Part shown: positions 51,219 through 61,429 of the stretch, in pieces
How positions within the stretch are numbered: the first letter of the stretch is position 1
Layout: each line of letters opens with the position of its first letter
Assembly (NCBI RefSeq): GCF_001423085.1
Contig: NZ_LMNU01000004.1
Coordinates: forward strand, 39,203 to 103,202
Reading direction: 5' to 3'
DNA from: Methylobacterium sp. Leaf125
Lineage (GTDB): Bacteria; Pseudomonadota; Alphaproteobacteria; Rhizobiales; Beijerinckiaceae
Length of the DNA stretch: 64,000 nucleotides
Position numbers and translations under genes: made by a program
Notes under the pieces: model-generated
Told to the model about the DNA's origin: nothing
Databases searched by the model: none
The model's input: only the letters and a program-made list of their open reading frames with translations

Positions 51219-52496
51219 ATGACGCACCATCAGTCCGACCATCCGTTCTTCGCCGCGCTTCCGCGCCGGTCGGCCCGCCCTCGGCGGCAGGGCCGGACGC
51301 TCGCCGCGGCCCTCCTGGGCGCCGTCCTCCTCCCGGGAGCCGTCCTCGTGCCCGGCACCGTCCTGGCACAGGGCAGCGCCGCCGCGCCGACGGCATCGCT
51401 CACGAAGGTGGCGAGCTTCGACCACCAAGTGACGGGCGTCACCGTGTCCAAGGACGGGCGGATCTTCGTGAACTTCCCCCGCTGGACCGAGGACACCGAG
51501 GTGTCGGTCGCCGAGCTGAAGGACGGCAAGCTGGTGCCGTTCCCCGATGCGGCCTGGAACTCCTGGCGCAACGCCCGCAAGGATGAAGTCACGGCCAAGG
51601 ATCACTGGGTCTGCGTGCAGAGCGTTGTGGCGGGCCCGAACGGCAACCTCTGGGTACTGGATCCCGCGGCGCCCGCCATGGCGGCGCTCGTGCCCGGCGG
51701 TCCCAAGCTCGTCGAGATCGACCTGAAGACCAACCAGCCGGCGCGCACCATCGCCTTCGACGAAAGCGTCGCACCGCAGGGCTCCTACCTCAACGACGTG
51801 CGCTTCGCCCCCGACGGCAAGACCGCCTACCTGACCGATTCCGGTGCCAAGGGGGCCCTGGTGGTGGTCGACCTCGACAGCGGCCGGGCCCACCGGGTGC
51901 TCGACGGCGATCCGACGACGCAGCCCGACAAGAGCGTGACAGTAACCTATGACGGCAAGCCCCTGCGCCGGCCGGACGGGCGCGGCGTCGAGTTCGCCGC
52001 CGACGGCATCGCCCTCTCCCCCGACGGCAAGACGCTGTACTGGCAGGCGATCAAGGGCAAGACGCTCTACAGCCTGCCCACCGAGACCCTCGCGGGGAGC
52101 ATCACCAACGCGCTGATGCCGACCGCGCTGGCCGACAAGAGCGTGTCGGGCCGCATCGAGCCCGTGGGCGAGAACGGGCCGGCCGACGGCCTGATCATCG
52201 CCCGCAAGGACGGGCGGATGTACGTGACATCGCCGCAGGACGATTCGATCAAGGTGCGCGACCTCTCGGCGAAGGGGAACACCCTGAGCACCGTGGTGCA
52301 GGACAAGCGCCTGCGCTGGCCCGACACCTTCGCGGAAGGGCCGGACGGGACGCTCTACGTCACCACCTCGCACATCCAGGACTCGGCCTTCTACAAGCCC
52401 GACGCCCCGGCGGCCCTGCCGACGGAGTTGTGGAGCTTCAAGCCGGGAACAGCGGACGCCACCGGTTCGACCGCCCCCGCGCCGGCCGCGCGCTGA
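51219..52496 (+). CDS. exported major royal jelly protein (MRJP/yellow)-family beta-propeller
   Basis: This 425-residue protein has an N-terminus with a basic region and a hydrophobic core (LAAALLGAVLLPGAVLVPGTVLAQG), so it is exported. The mature part matches the MRJP/yellow fold: FPRWTEDTEVSVAEL, LWVLDPAAPAM, YLNDVRFAPDGKTAYLTDSG, GIALSPDGKTLYW and LRWPDTFAEGPDGTLYVTTSH. Bacterial members are mostly uncharacterised; lactonase or ligand-binding roles have been suggested. The start at 51219 is one of three clustered in-frame ATGs (51174, 51189, 51219). It is followed by two more exported propeller genes on the same strand. Confidence 0.85.
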   Translation: MTHHQSDHPFFAALPRRSARPRRQGRTLAAALLGAVLLPGAVLVPGTVLAQGSAAAPTASLTKVASFDHQVTGVTVSKDGRIFVNFPRWTEDTEVSVAELKDGKLVPFPDAAWNSWRNARKDEVTAKDHWVCVQSVVAGPNGNLWVLDPAAPAMAALVPGGPKLVEIDLKTNQPARTIAFDESVAPQGSYLNDVRFAPDGKTAYLTDSGAKGALVVVDLDSGRAHRVLDGDPTTQPDKSVTVTYDGKPLRRPDGRGVEFAADGIALSPDGKTLYWQAIKGKTLYSLPTETLAGSITNALMPTALADKSVSGRIEPVGENGPADGLIIARKDGRMYVTSPQDDSIKVRDLSAKGNTLSTVVQDKRLRWPDTFAEGPDGTLYVTTSHIQDSAFYKPDAPAALPTELWSFKPGTADATGSTAPAPAAR

Positions 52497-52562
52497 CCCG
52501 TCCCGCGCCGCCCCGCCGACGGGGCGGCGCCCTCATCGCACCCGCAGCCCCCCCGAGGATCG

Positions 52563-53546
52563 ATGCCGACGATACGACGACGCGCGCTGCTCGGCGGCGC
52601 GGGAGCGGTCCTCGCCCTGCGCGCCTGGCCGGCCGCAGCGGCCCCCATCGTCCGGGTCGACGATCCGCGGCTGCGCGACGTGCTCGATCCCGGCGCGGCG
52701 CTGCGCACGCTCTATGCGGGCGGACGCTGGTGCGAGGGCCTGTGCTACGCCCCCGGCCTCGGCGGCCTGATCATCAGCGACGTCCGGGCCAACCGGATGA
52801 TCCGGATCGCCGACGACGGCGGCGCCGCCGTGTTTCGCGATCCCTCGAACAACGCCAACGGCAACACCCTCGACGCCGAGGGCCGTCTCGTCACCTGTGA
52901 GCATCGCGGGCGCCGGGTCGTGCGGCGGGAGCCGGACGGAAGCCTCACGGTGCTGGCCGACGCCTTCGAGGGCCGGCCTCTGAATTCCCCCAACGACGCC
53001 GCCCTGGCTCCGGACGGCGCGATCTGGTTCACGGACCCCGTCTTCGGCATCACCATGCCGGACGAGGGCCTGATGGCAATTCCGGCGCAAGCGGCGCGGC
53101 GGGTCTACCGGATCGATCCGTCCGGCCGGGTCGAGGGCATGACCGACGCCGTGGGCCAGCCCAACGGCATCGCCTTCAGCCCGGACGGGCGCCGCCTCTA
53201 CGTCAGCGACACCAGCGCCTCCCTGAAGAACCCGGAAGGCGCCCGCACCATCCTGGCCTTCCCGGTGCTGGAGGGCCGGAGGCTCGGCCCCCCGAAGCCC
53301 TTCGCCACCGTGGAGGCCGGCGTGCCGGACGGGCTCGCGGTGGATGCCGACGGCCGGGTCTACGCCGCCTGCTTCGACGGCGTGCGGATCTACGCGCCCG
53401 ACGGCACGCTCCTGGGACGCATCGCCACCGCGACCGACGCCGCCAACGTCGCCTTCGGCGGCCCGGACGGCCGGCGCCTCTTCATCGGCGCGGGGGCCCA
53501 CGTCCTCGCCATCGATCTCAGGGTGCGCGGCTCCGCCCGGGGCTGA
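52563..53546 (+). CDS. exported SMP-30/gluconolactonase-family protein
   Basis: This 327-residue protein begins MPTIRRRALLGGAGAVLAL, a Tat-like signal. The six-bladed propeller has the family's metal ligands: Glu in GGRWCEGLCY, Asn in LNSPNDAALAPDG, Asn in GQPNGIAFSPDG and Asp in VPDGLAVDADG. Such enzymes hydrolyse sugar lactones or related esters with calcium or zinc. It lies 66 bases after an MRJP-type gene and 39 before another, so the three probably form one transcript acting in the periplasm. Confidence 0.88.
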   Translation: MPTIRRRALLGGAGAVLALRAWPAAAAPIVRVDDPRLRDVLDPGAALRTLYAGGRWCEGLCYAPGLGGLIISDVRANRMIRIADDGGAAVFRDPSNNANGNTLDAEGRLVTCEHRGRRVVRREPDGSLTVLADAFEGRPLNSPNDAALAPDGAIWFTDPVFGITMPDEGLMAIPAQAARRVYRIDPSGRVEGMTDAVGQPNGIAFSPDGRRLYVSDTSASLKNPEGARTILAFPVLEGRRLGPPKPFATVEAGVPDGLAVDADGRVYAACFDGVRIYAPDGTLLGRIATATDAANVAFGGPDGRRLFIGAGAHVLAIDLRVRGSARG

Positions 53547-53585
53547 CCCGCCATCTTCCTCCCCCTTGCTCGACCGGATCCCACC

Positions 53586-54773
53586 ATGACGCTCGCTCGC
53601 CGTGACCTCCTCGCTGCCGGCATTGCCGGTGCCGGCTTCGCCGGGACGGTGGCCCTCGCCCGCCCCGGAGAGGCCGTGGCCGCGCCGTCCCCGGAGGTCG
53701 CCACCCGCCGGGCGGCGGGCGGGCTCGAGCTCGCCTTCACCGCCAACGCCCCCTCGACCCCCACCGGCCTCGCCATCTCGGCCGGCGGCCGGCGCTTCGT
53801 GATGATGCCGCGCTTCACCGCGACGGTGCCCTACACCCTGGGCGAGGTGCTGGCGGACGGAGAGGTCCGGCCCTACCCGGACCTGCCGACGAACCAGCCC
53901 GACCCGGAGAACCCGCAGGCCCGCCTGTTCCACGTGCCCAACGGGGTCTTCGACCGCGACGACACCCTGTGGTGCCTCGATGCCGGCCTGCCGGACGGCT
54001 CCGGACCGCCGGTGAAGGGCGGGGCGAAGCTGGTGCAGATCGATCTCTCCGACAACCGCATCCGCCGGGTGGTCCCGTTGGAGGCCGGCATCACTCCGAC
54101 CTCGTCGCTCAACGACCTGCGGGTGGATATCCGCGACGGCTACGCCCGCGCCTACATCACCGACCAGGGCCAGGACGGAGAGGGCGCCATCCTGGCCGTC
54201 GACCTCGCCAGCGGCCGGGTGGTGCGCCGCCTCGCCGGTCATGCCAGCACCAAGTCGCAGAAAGGCCTTCTCAAGATCGTCGAGGACCGTCCGGTGGTGC
54301 AGCGGAAGGGGGAGGGACCGCCGCGCCCGGTCCAGGGTGGGGCCAACGGCATCGCCCTCAGTCCCGACGGACGACGCCTCTACTACGCTCCGCTGATCGG
54401 GCGCCGCCTCTACGCGGTGGAGACCGCCGCGCTCCTCGATCCCGAGTCCAGCGACGCGGCCGTGGCGGCCGGCGTCACGGATCTGGGCGAGAAGGGCATG
54501 ACCGGCGGCCTGACCACGGATTCGAAGGACCGGGTCTACCTCGCCATGCAGGAGTTCAACGCGGTCGGCCGGCGCGACCCCGACGGCACCGTCACGCTCA
54601 TCGCGTCCGATCCGCGCCTGATCTGGGCCGACACGTTCTGGATCACCCCGGATCGCTGGCTCCACATCTCGTCCGCCCAGGTGAACCGGCGCCCGGAATA
54701 CAACGGCGGCAAGGACCTGCAGGCACCGCCCTACGCCATCCTGCGGATGCGGATCGACGCCGATCCGGCGTGA
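53586..54773 (+). CDS. Tat-exported MRJP/yellow-family beta-propeller (second)
   Basis: This 395-residue protein starts MTLARRDLLAAGIAGAGFAG, a twin-arginine signal with a hydrophobic core ending near AVAAP. The mature part shares the MRJP pattern with the protein at 51219 (MMPRFTATVPYTLGEVL, LVQIDLSDNRIRRVVPL, SLNDLRVDIRDGYARAYITDQG, GIALSPDGRRLYYAP, IWADTFWITPDRWLHIS) but is clearly diverged. Function unknown; a lactonase-like or quinone/ligand-binding role is possible. A Tat signal suggests folding, perhaps with a cofactor or metal, before export. Confidence 0.86.
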   Translation: MTLARRDLLAAGIAGAGFAGTVALARPGEAVAAPSPEVATRRAAGGLELAFTANAPSTPTGLAISAGGRRFVMMPRFTATVPYTLGEVLADGEVRPYPDLPTNQPDPENPQARLFHVPNGVFDRDDTLWCLDAGLPDGSGPPVKGGAKLVQIDLSDNRIRRVVPLEAGITPTSSLNDLRVDIRDGYARAYITDQGQDGEGAILAVDLASGRVVRRLAGHASTKSQKGLLKIVEDRPVVQRKGEGPPRPVQGGANGIALSPDGRRLYYAPLIGRRLYAVETAALLDPESSDAAVAAGVTDLGEKGMTGGLTTDSKDRVYLAMQEFNAVGRRDPDGTVTLIASDPRLIWADTFWITPDRWLHISSAQVNRRPEYNGGKDLQAPPYAILRMRIDADPA

Positions 54774-54831
54774 GGCGCGCGGATCCGCATCCCGGGGCAC
54801 GGCCGAGCCGTTTCCCGGAATCACCCGCAGC

Positions 54832-54846
54832 GGTTGCAACGCAACC
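54832..54846. promoter_or_regulatory. short inverted repeat upstream of the OpgC-like gene
   Basis: GGTTGC-AAC-GCAACC is a perfect six-base dyad with a three-base centre, about 50 bases before the start codon at 54898. It could be an operator. Such short dyads also occur by chance. Confidence 0.3.
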
Positions 54847-54897
54847 TTAAGCTTTCGTTCCTAACCTGGGTGCGTCTAGGCCGCATCGGGGTGAGGC

Positions 54898-56115
54898 ATG
54901 CCGCAGCGAAGGTCCACGATCGACGCCATTCGCGGTCTGTGCCTGATCAATATCTTCGTGAACCACATCCAGGACGGCGCCATCTCGGTCGTGTCGCCCT
55001 CCCGGCTCGGCTTCTCCGACAGCGCCGACATCTTCGTCCTGCTCAGCGGCATCTCCATCGCCCTGGCGGCGAGCCAGGCCTCGCGGCGCCGGCTGCCGGA
55101 CATCGTCGCTCACCTGTGGCGGCGGGCGGCCCGGATCTACGCCTTCGAACTGGCCATCGTCTTCGCGACGCTCGGTCTCCTGGCAGCCATCCTGGCCCTT
55201 CGCGGCGTGACGGGCGTGCACGCGCAGGAAACCGGCCTGTTGCGGGAGCACGGCTTCCCGAACCTGCTGGGCCACGCGCTCACCCTTCGCCAGACGGTGG
55301 GCTACTCGTCCGTCTTGCGCCTGTACGTGGCCCTGATGCTGATCGCACCGATCCTGTTGCGCCTGGCCGGGTGGCGGTTCTGGGCGCCCCTGCCGCCGGC
55401 GCTGCTGCTCTGGATCGCGGCCGGTCACTTCCACCTGGTGCTGAGCAACAGCCTCACGGGCGCGCCCTTCTTCCTGACGATCCTGCCCTGGACCCTGATC
55501 TTCGCTGTGGGGATCACGATCGGACAGGGCCTGGTCAACGGCGTCGCCCTGCCGCGCCCGCGATGGCTGACCGGCCTCGCCCTGGCCTATCTCGTCGCTT
55601 ACCTCGTGCTGGCGGTGGTCGTCGTGCGTCTCTGGCCGGCGGCCGCCGACTGGGCCGCGACGCGCAACGACGCGTTCTGGCTCGGCGCGAGCAAGACCTA
55701 CCAGTCGCCCCTGCGCGTCCTGCACGTGCTCGCCCTGGCCTACCTGGTGATGGCCCTGCCGCGGGCTCCGCTGATCCGCCTGCTGCACCAGGTGCCGCGC
55801 GACCACATGCTGACCCGGCTCGGCCGCCGCTCCCTTCCGGTCTTCACCGCCGGCGCAATCGGGGCCATGCTCGCCAGCGAGGCGCTCGATCTCGCCGCCC
55901 TGTCCTGGAACGCCGCCTGGCTTCCCTTGCTGCTCCTGGAAGCCGGCATGATCGCGCTGTTCATCGGCATCGCCCTGCACATCGGCGGGCGCCCGGGCCG
56001 GACGCAGCCCTCCCGCCCCGCGCAACCGGAGGGTCAAGCTTCCCGGCGGGACCCTCAGGTTCCGACACCGGATCGCCCCGCCCTCGGCCTGCGGGAGAGC
56101 GCGGCGCTCGCCTGA
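54898..56115 (+). CDS. OpgC-type membrane acyltransferase
   Basis: This 405-residue protein has about ten membrane helices and the OpgC N-terminus (RSTIDAIRGLCLINIFVNHI, then DSADIFVLLSGISIALAAS). OpgC proteins add succinyl groups to periplasmic glucans, but many Hyphomicrobiales carry several homologues with unknown acceptors. A hydrophilic C-terminal tail of about 40 residues follows the last helix. GGTGAGG precedes the ATG. No opgG or opgH gene is nearby, so a role in glucan modification is only by family. It converges on ccmB, four bases away. Confidence 0.85.
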   Translation: MPQRRSTIDAIRGLCLINIFVNHIQDGAISVVSPSRLGFSDSADIFVLLSGISIALAASQASRRRLPDIVAHLWRRAARIYAFELAIVFATLGLLAAILALRGVTGVHAQETGLLREHGFPNLLGHALTLRQTVGYSSVLRLYVALMLIAPILLRLAGWRFWAPLPPALLLWIAAGHFHLVLSNSLTGAPFFLTILPWTLIFAVGITIGQGLVNGVALPRPRWLTGLALAYLVAYLVLAVVVVRLWPAAADWAATRNDAFWLGASKTYQSPLRVLHVLALAYLVMALPRAPLIRLLHQVPRDHMLTRLGRRSLPVFTAGAIGAMLASEALDLAALSWNAAWLPLLLLEAGMIALFIGIALHIGGRPGRTQPSRPAQPEGQASRRDPQVPTPDRPALGLRESAALA

Positions 56116-56119
56116 CGCC

Positions 56120-56785
56120 CTATTCCGACCAGCGCAGGGCCGCGGCGGCGGCGAGCGTTCCGATCACGCCCGCGATCAGGCTGAGAGCGCACAGGATGGC
56201 CAGCGGCGTGGTGAACGGGACGGTGCCGCCGAGGGCCGACTCGCTGGCCGAGACGCCGAAGATCAGCGTCGGGATCATCAGCGGCAGCACCACGACCGCC
56301 AGGATGAGCCCGCCCCGGCGGATCGAGGCGGTGAGGGCGGCGCCCACGGCACCCACGAAGGTCAGGGCCGGGGTGCCTACCAGCAGGGTGAGGGCGGTCG
56401 CCGCCATGGCCCGTCCGTCGAGGGCGACGAGGAGCCCGAACAGGGGCGAGGCCAGGGCGAGCGGCAGGCCGGTGGTGAGCCAGTGCGCCAGCACCTTGGC
56501 GAGCACGACGCCCTCCAGCGGGGCCGGCGAGCCGCTCATCAGGTCGAGGGAGCCGTCCTCCTCGTCGGCCTGGAACAGGCGGTCGAGGCCGATCAGGGTC
56601 GAGAGCACCGCGGCGAGCCAGAGGATGGCCGGGCCGATCCGCGAGAGCAGGTTGAGGTCCGGGCCGAGGGCGAACGGCACCAGAGCGACGATCATCAGGA
56701 AGAACACGAGGGAGAGCGCCCCCGAACCGCCGACGCGGGCGGCGAGCGCGAGGTCGCGGGCGACGAGGGCCCTGAGGGCGCGCAT
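56120..56785 (-). CDS. ccmB: haem exporter membrane subunit CcmB
   Basis: This 221-residue protein matches CcmB in length and layout, with six membrane helices: RALVARDLALAARVGGSGAL at the start, LFQADEEDGSLDLMSGSP in the first loop, and PTLIFGVSASESA near residues 170-185. With CcmA and CcmC it forms the ABC complex that releases haem-loaded CcmE during cytochrome c maturation. It overlaps ccmA by ATGA. No ccmC, ccmD or ccmE follows: the next gene faces the opposite way. Confidence 0.95.
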   Translation of the reverse strand: MRALRALVARDLALAARVGGSGALSLVFFLMIVALVPFALGPDLNLLSRIGPAILWLAAVLSTLIGLDRLFQADEEDGSLDLMSGSPAPLEGVVLAKVLAHWLTTGLPLALASPLFGLLVALDGRAMAATALTLLVGTPALTFVGAVGAALTASIRRGGLILAVVVLPLMIPTLIFGVSASESALGGTVPFTTPLAILCALSLIAGVIGTLAAAAALRWSE

Positions 56786-57435
56786 CACCACCAGACCTCG
56801 TCGGCCGCGGCCGCCGGAGCGGCCTGCGTCGATGCAGCGGGCGCCTCGATCCGCAATTCCCGGGCGTCGACGAGGCCGAGGGCCTGGTGCGTCGCCGCGA
56901 TGACGAGGCCGCCCGCCGCACGGTGCCGCGCCATCATTCCCGCCAGGACCTCCTGTGAGGCCGCATCGAGGGCGGCCGTCGGTTCGTCGAGGAGCCAGAG
57001 CGGACGTCGGCAGACCAGGAGGCGGGCCAGCGCGACCCGCCGGCGCTGGCCGGCGGAGAGATAAGCCACGGGGAGGCGCAGGGCGTGGCCGAGACCGAGT
57101 TCCTCCAGGGCCGCCTGCGGGCTCGCGGTCGGTGCGCCGAGGAGGTCGCGGGCGAAGGCGAGGTTCTCTTCCGCCGTCAGCGGGCTCTTCAGCCCGTCGC
57201 GATGGCCGACCACGTGCAGGCACTCGGACAGGGTCGCCTCGCCGACCTCGCTCGCCGTGACGGTTCCGGCCTCGGGCTTGAGCCGGCCGGCCAGCACCGC
57301 GAGCAGCGTCGACTTGCCGGCCCCGTTCCGCCCGGTGACCATCAGCGCCTCCCCCGGCCCGAGGGCGAAGGACAGGCCCGAGAAGATGCGGCGGCCGGAG
57401 CGGCGGACGGCGAGGTCTTGAGCGGTCAGCCGCAC
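56785..57435 (-). CDS. ccmA: haem exporter ATPase CcmA
   Basis: This 216-residue ATPase has Walker A GRNGAGKST (about residues 36-44), CcmA-type GHRDGLKSPLTAEENL, signature LSAGQRRRVALARLL and Walker B LWLLDEPTAALD. It provides energy for the CcmABC complex at the inner membrane in cytochrome c biogenesis. First gene of a two-gene unit with ccmB. The C-terminus has a short Ala-rich tail (PAASTQAAPAAAADEVWW). Confidence 0.95.
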   Translation of the reverse strand: MRLTAQDLAVRRSGRRIFSGLSFALGPGEALMVTGRNGAGKSTLLAVLAGRLKPEAGTVTASEVGEATLSECLHVVGHRDGLKSPLTAEENLAFARDLLGAPTASPQAALEELGLGHALRLPVAYLSAGQRRRVALARLLVCRRPLWLLDEPTAALDAASQEVLAGMMARHRAAGGLVIAATHQALGLVDARELRIEAPAASTQAAPAAAADEVWW

Positions 57436-57457
57436 GGGGGGTCCTGAATCATGAGCC

Positions 57458-57735
57458 TCATCGAACCAGCGACCGGCAGACGTCGCCGCGGTGGCCGATC
57501 TTGATCACGAGGATGCGCAGGGCGTCGTCCTCGATCGCGGCGATCACGCGAACGTCGCCGATCCGGTCTTTCCAGAAGTTGCCGAGCCGAGAGCCCTTCC
57601 GGGCTTCGCCAATGACACGCGGATCGTCCAGTGGCGAGCCCGGTCGCGCAGAAAACTCAGGCTGCGCTGGGCCGCCGCGTGATCGACACCGGCGAGTTCG
57701 CGTTCCGCGGAACGCTCGAACCCAATCCCGCAGAC
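57458..57735 (-). pseudogene. broken RelE/ParE-type toxin gene
   Basis: The C-terminal half of a RelE-type toxin is clear in one frame: LDDPRVIGEARKGSRLGNFW, then RIGDVRVIAAIEDDALRILV, then IGHRGDVCRSLVR. The N-terminal half is in another frame: FERSAERELAGVDHAAAQRS, then LSFLRDRARH. They join near 57640 only if a frameshift is assumed, and no good start codon remains. It adjoins a broken antitoxin gene, so the module looks inactivated. Confidence 0.8.
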
Positions 57736-57740
57736 CGGAG

Positions 57741-57968
57741 CGCGACAGCAGGTCATCCAGGGGAACGGCATCCCTCGCGCCGCTGCGGACCGCCGCGAGG
57801 CGCATCTCGGCGTCCTCAAGATCCTCCAGGTTTTCCAGGATTTTCCAAGTGTTCGAGGATGGCGTCCCCGACGTGATCGTCCTAGCTCCGGCCCGTGCGC
57901 CGGGCCGGCGCCTCCAGGCGGTCTTCGATCTCGGGCGGCAGGCGCAGCGCGCGCATCGGTGTCGCCAT
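57741..57968 (-). pseudogene. broken RelB/ribbon-helix-helix antitoxin gene
   Basis: From the ATG at 57968 the sequence reads MATPMRALRLPPEIEDRLEA, then PARRTGRS, and meets a TAG at 57882-57884. The expected continuation appears after the stop (GDAILEHLE) and then in a different frame (LEDLEDAEMRLAAVRSGARD, VPLDDLLSRSGL). The normal antitoxin of this type is one frame of about 75-80 residues. There are therefore at least one nonsense and one frameshift change. Confidence 0.8.
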
Positions 57969-58186
57969 CGGATTGCCGGAGCCCAGCAGGGGGGGGGCCT
58001 CGGTTGGCGAAGACGCGTCCGAACAGATCTCACCCGGTGTCAGGGCACCGGTAGCGGCCAGTTTCGAAGTGTTCTATAACGCGCGCAGGCTGCGCCGCGC
58101 GAGATTTCAGGGCGTCCAAATCGCCCTTCGCGCAACACCCTATCCGGGCACCCCCGGGGCGGCGCGCGCTTCATAGCGCTCCCAGC

Positions 58187-58230
58187 CGAACACGTGTTTT
58201 CGTGGCGCAGGTTATGCCTGCGCGTGTTCG
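58187..58230 (+). promoter_or_regulatory. structured 5' leader of the aconitase gene
   Basis: GCGCAGG (58205-58211) pairs with CCTGCGC (58217-58223) around TTATG. CGAACAC (58187-58193) can pair with GTGTTCG (58224-58230) to extend the stem with a bulge. A palindrome AACACGTGTT (58189-58198) shares bases with the outer stem. The structure ends 30 bases before the GTG start of acnA. I recognise no known riboswitch. Confidence 0.4.
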
Positions 58231-58259
58231 ACCAACCGCTCGCGAGGAATTATAACGCC

Positions 58260-60959
<2,700 letters not shown>

Positions 60960-60990
60960 GCCTCCCCAGCCTCTGCGGACCGCGAATCTG

Positions 60991-61020
60991 AGGCCTCGCC
61001 CGAAAGGGCGGGGCCTTTTT
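60991..61020 (+). terminator. intrinsic terminator of acnA
   Basis: AGGCCTCGCCC (60991-61001) pairs with GGGCGGGGCCT (61006-61016) with one G-T wobble around GAAA, followed directly by TTTTT. This is the best-formed rho-independent terminator in the window, 30 bases past the acnA stop. Confidence 0.92.
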
Positions 61021-61062
61021 CCGTTCCAGAGGCCTTGCAAAACTTCACTCAGGTTAACAAAT

Positions 61063-61097
61063 CGATGTAAATCAAACCTAGAGTTTGATTTACATCG
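61063..61097. promoter_or_regulatory. perfect 15-base AT-rich inverted repeat before a small gene
   Basis: CGATGTAAATCAAAC (61063-61077) and GTTTGATTTACATCG (61083-61097) are perfect complements around CTAGA. It is strikingly AT-rich for this genome and lies 39 bases before the ATG of the YegP-like gene. It could be an operator for a dimeric repressor, or an mRNA leader hairpin. It is unlikely to terminate acnA, which already has a terminator. Confidence 0.7.
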
Positions 61098-61136
61098 GAG
61101 GTCCCCGTTGGCCGCCGTGAATCGAGGAGCGAAGCG

Positions 61137-61325
61137 ATGTCGGCGTTGTCTTACCCCTGCTACAAAATCAAGAAGGACGTTCGGGGGCATTGGTACTGGA
61201 TCTACTACGCCAAGAACGGCGAGGAGATTTCCAAGAGCAGCGAGAGCTACGTGGCGAAGGCGGATTGCCTCCACGGCCTCAAGCTCAACAAGGCTTCGGG
61301 CAACGATCCGATCTACGAGGTCTGA
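61137..61325 (+). CDS. small YegP/DUF1508-like protein
   Basis: This 62-residue protein has a GAGGAG ribosome site ten bases upstream. The sequence YKIKKDVRGHWYWIYYAKNGEEIS, read in parts as IKKDVRGHWYWIYYAKNGEE and SSESYVAKADCLHGLKLNKA, follows the DUF1508/YegP beta-beta-alpha pattern (aromatic strand, NGE turn, SE-Y segment, Cys helix). One repeat only, where YegP has two. Function of the family is not established; some members are stress-related. It is controlled presumably through the inverted repeat just upstream. Confidence 0.72.
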   Translation: MSALSYPCYKIKKDVRGHWYWIYYAKNGEEISKSSESYVAKADCLHGLKLNKASGNDPIYEV

Positions 61326-61429
61326 GACGACGCAGTTGAGCCCTGCCAGGGCACGCCGCTGCGTCCCGCAGTAGCGTGCCCATCGCATCCGGCTTGACGC
61401 CACGGCGCGCCCGGTCGAAACCGCGAGGC

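Noticed and set aside
52533-54839. Long frame antisense to the SMP-30 and second MRJP genes
   Set aside because: No domain signal and incompatible with clear propeller motifs on the plus strand.
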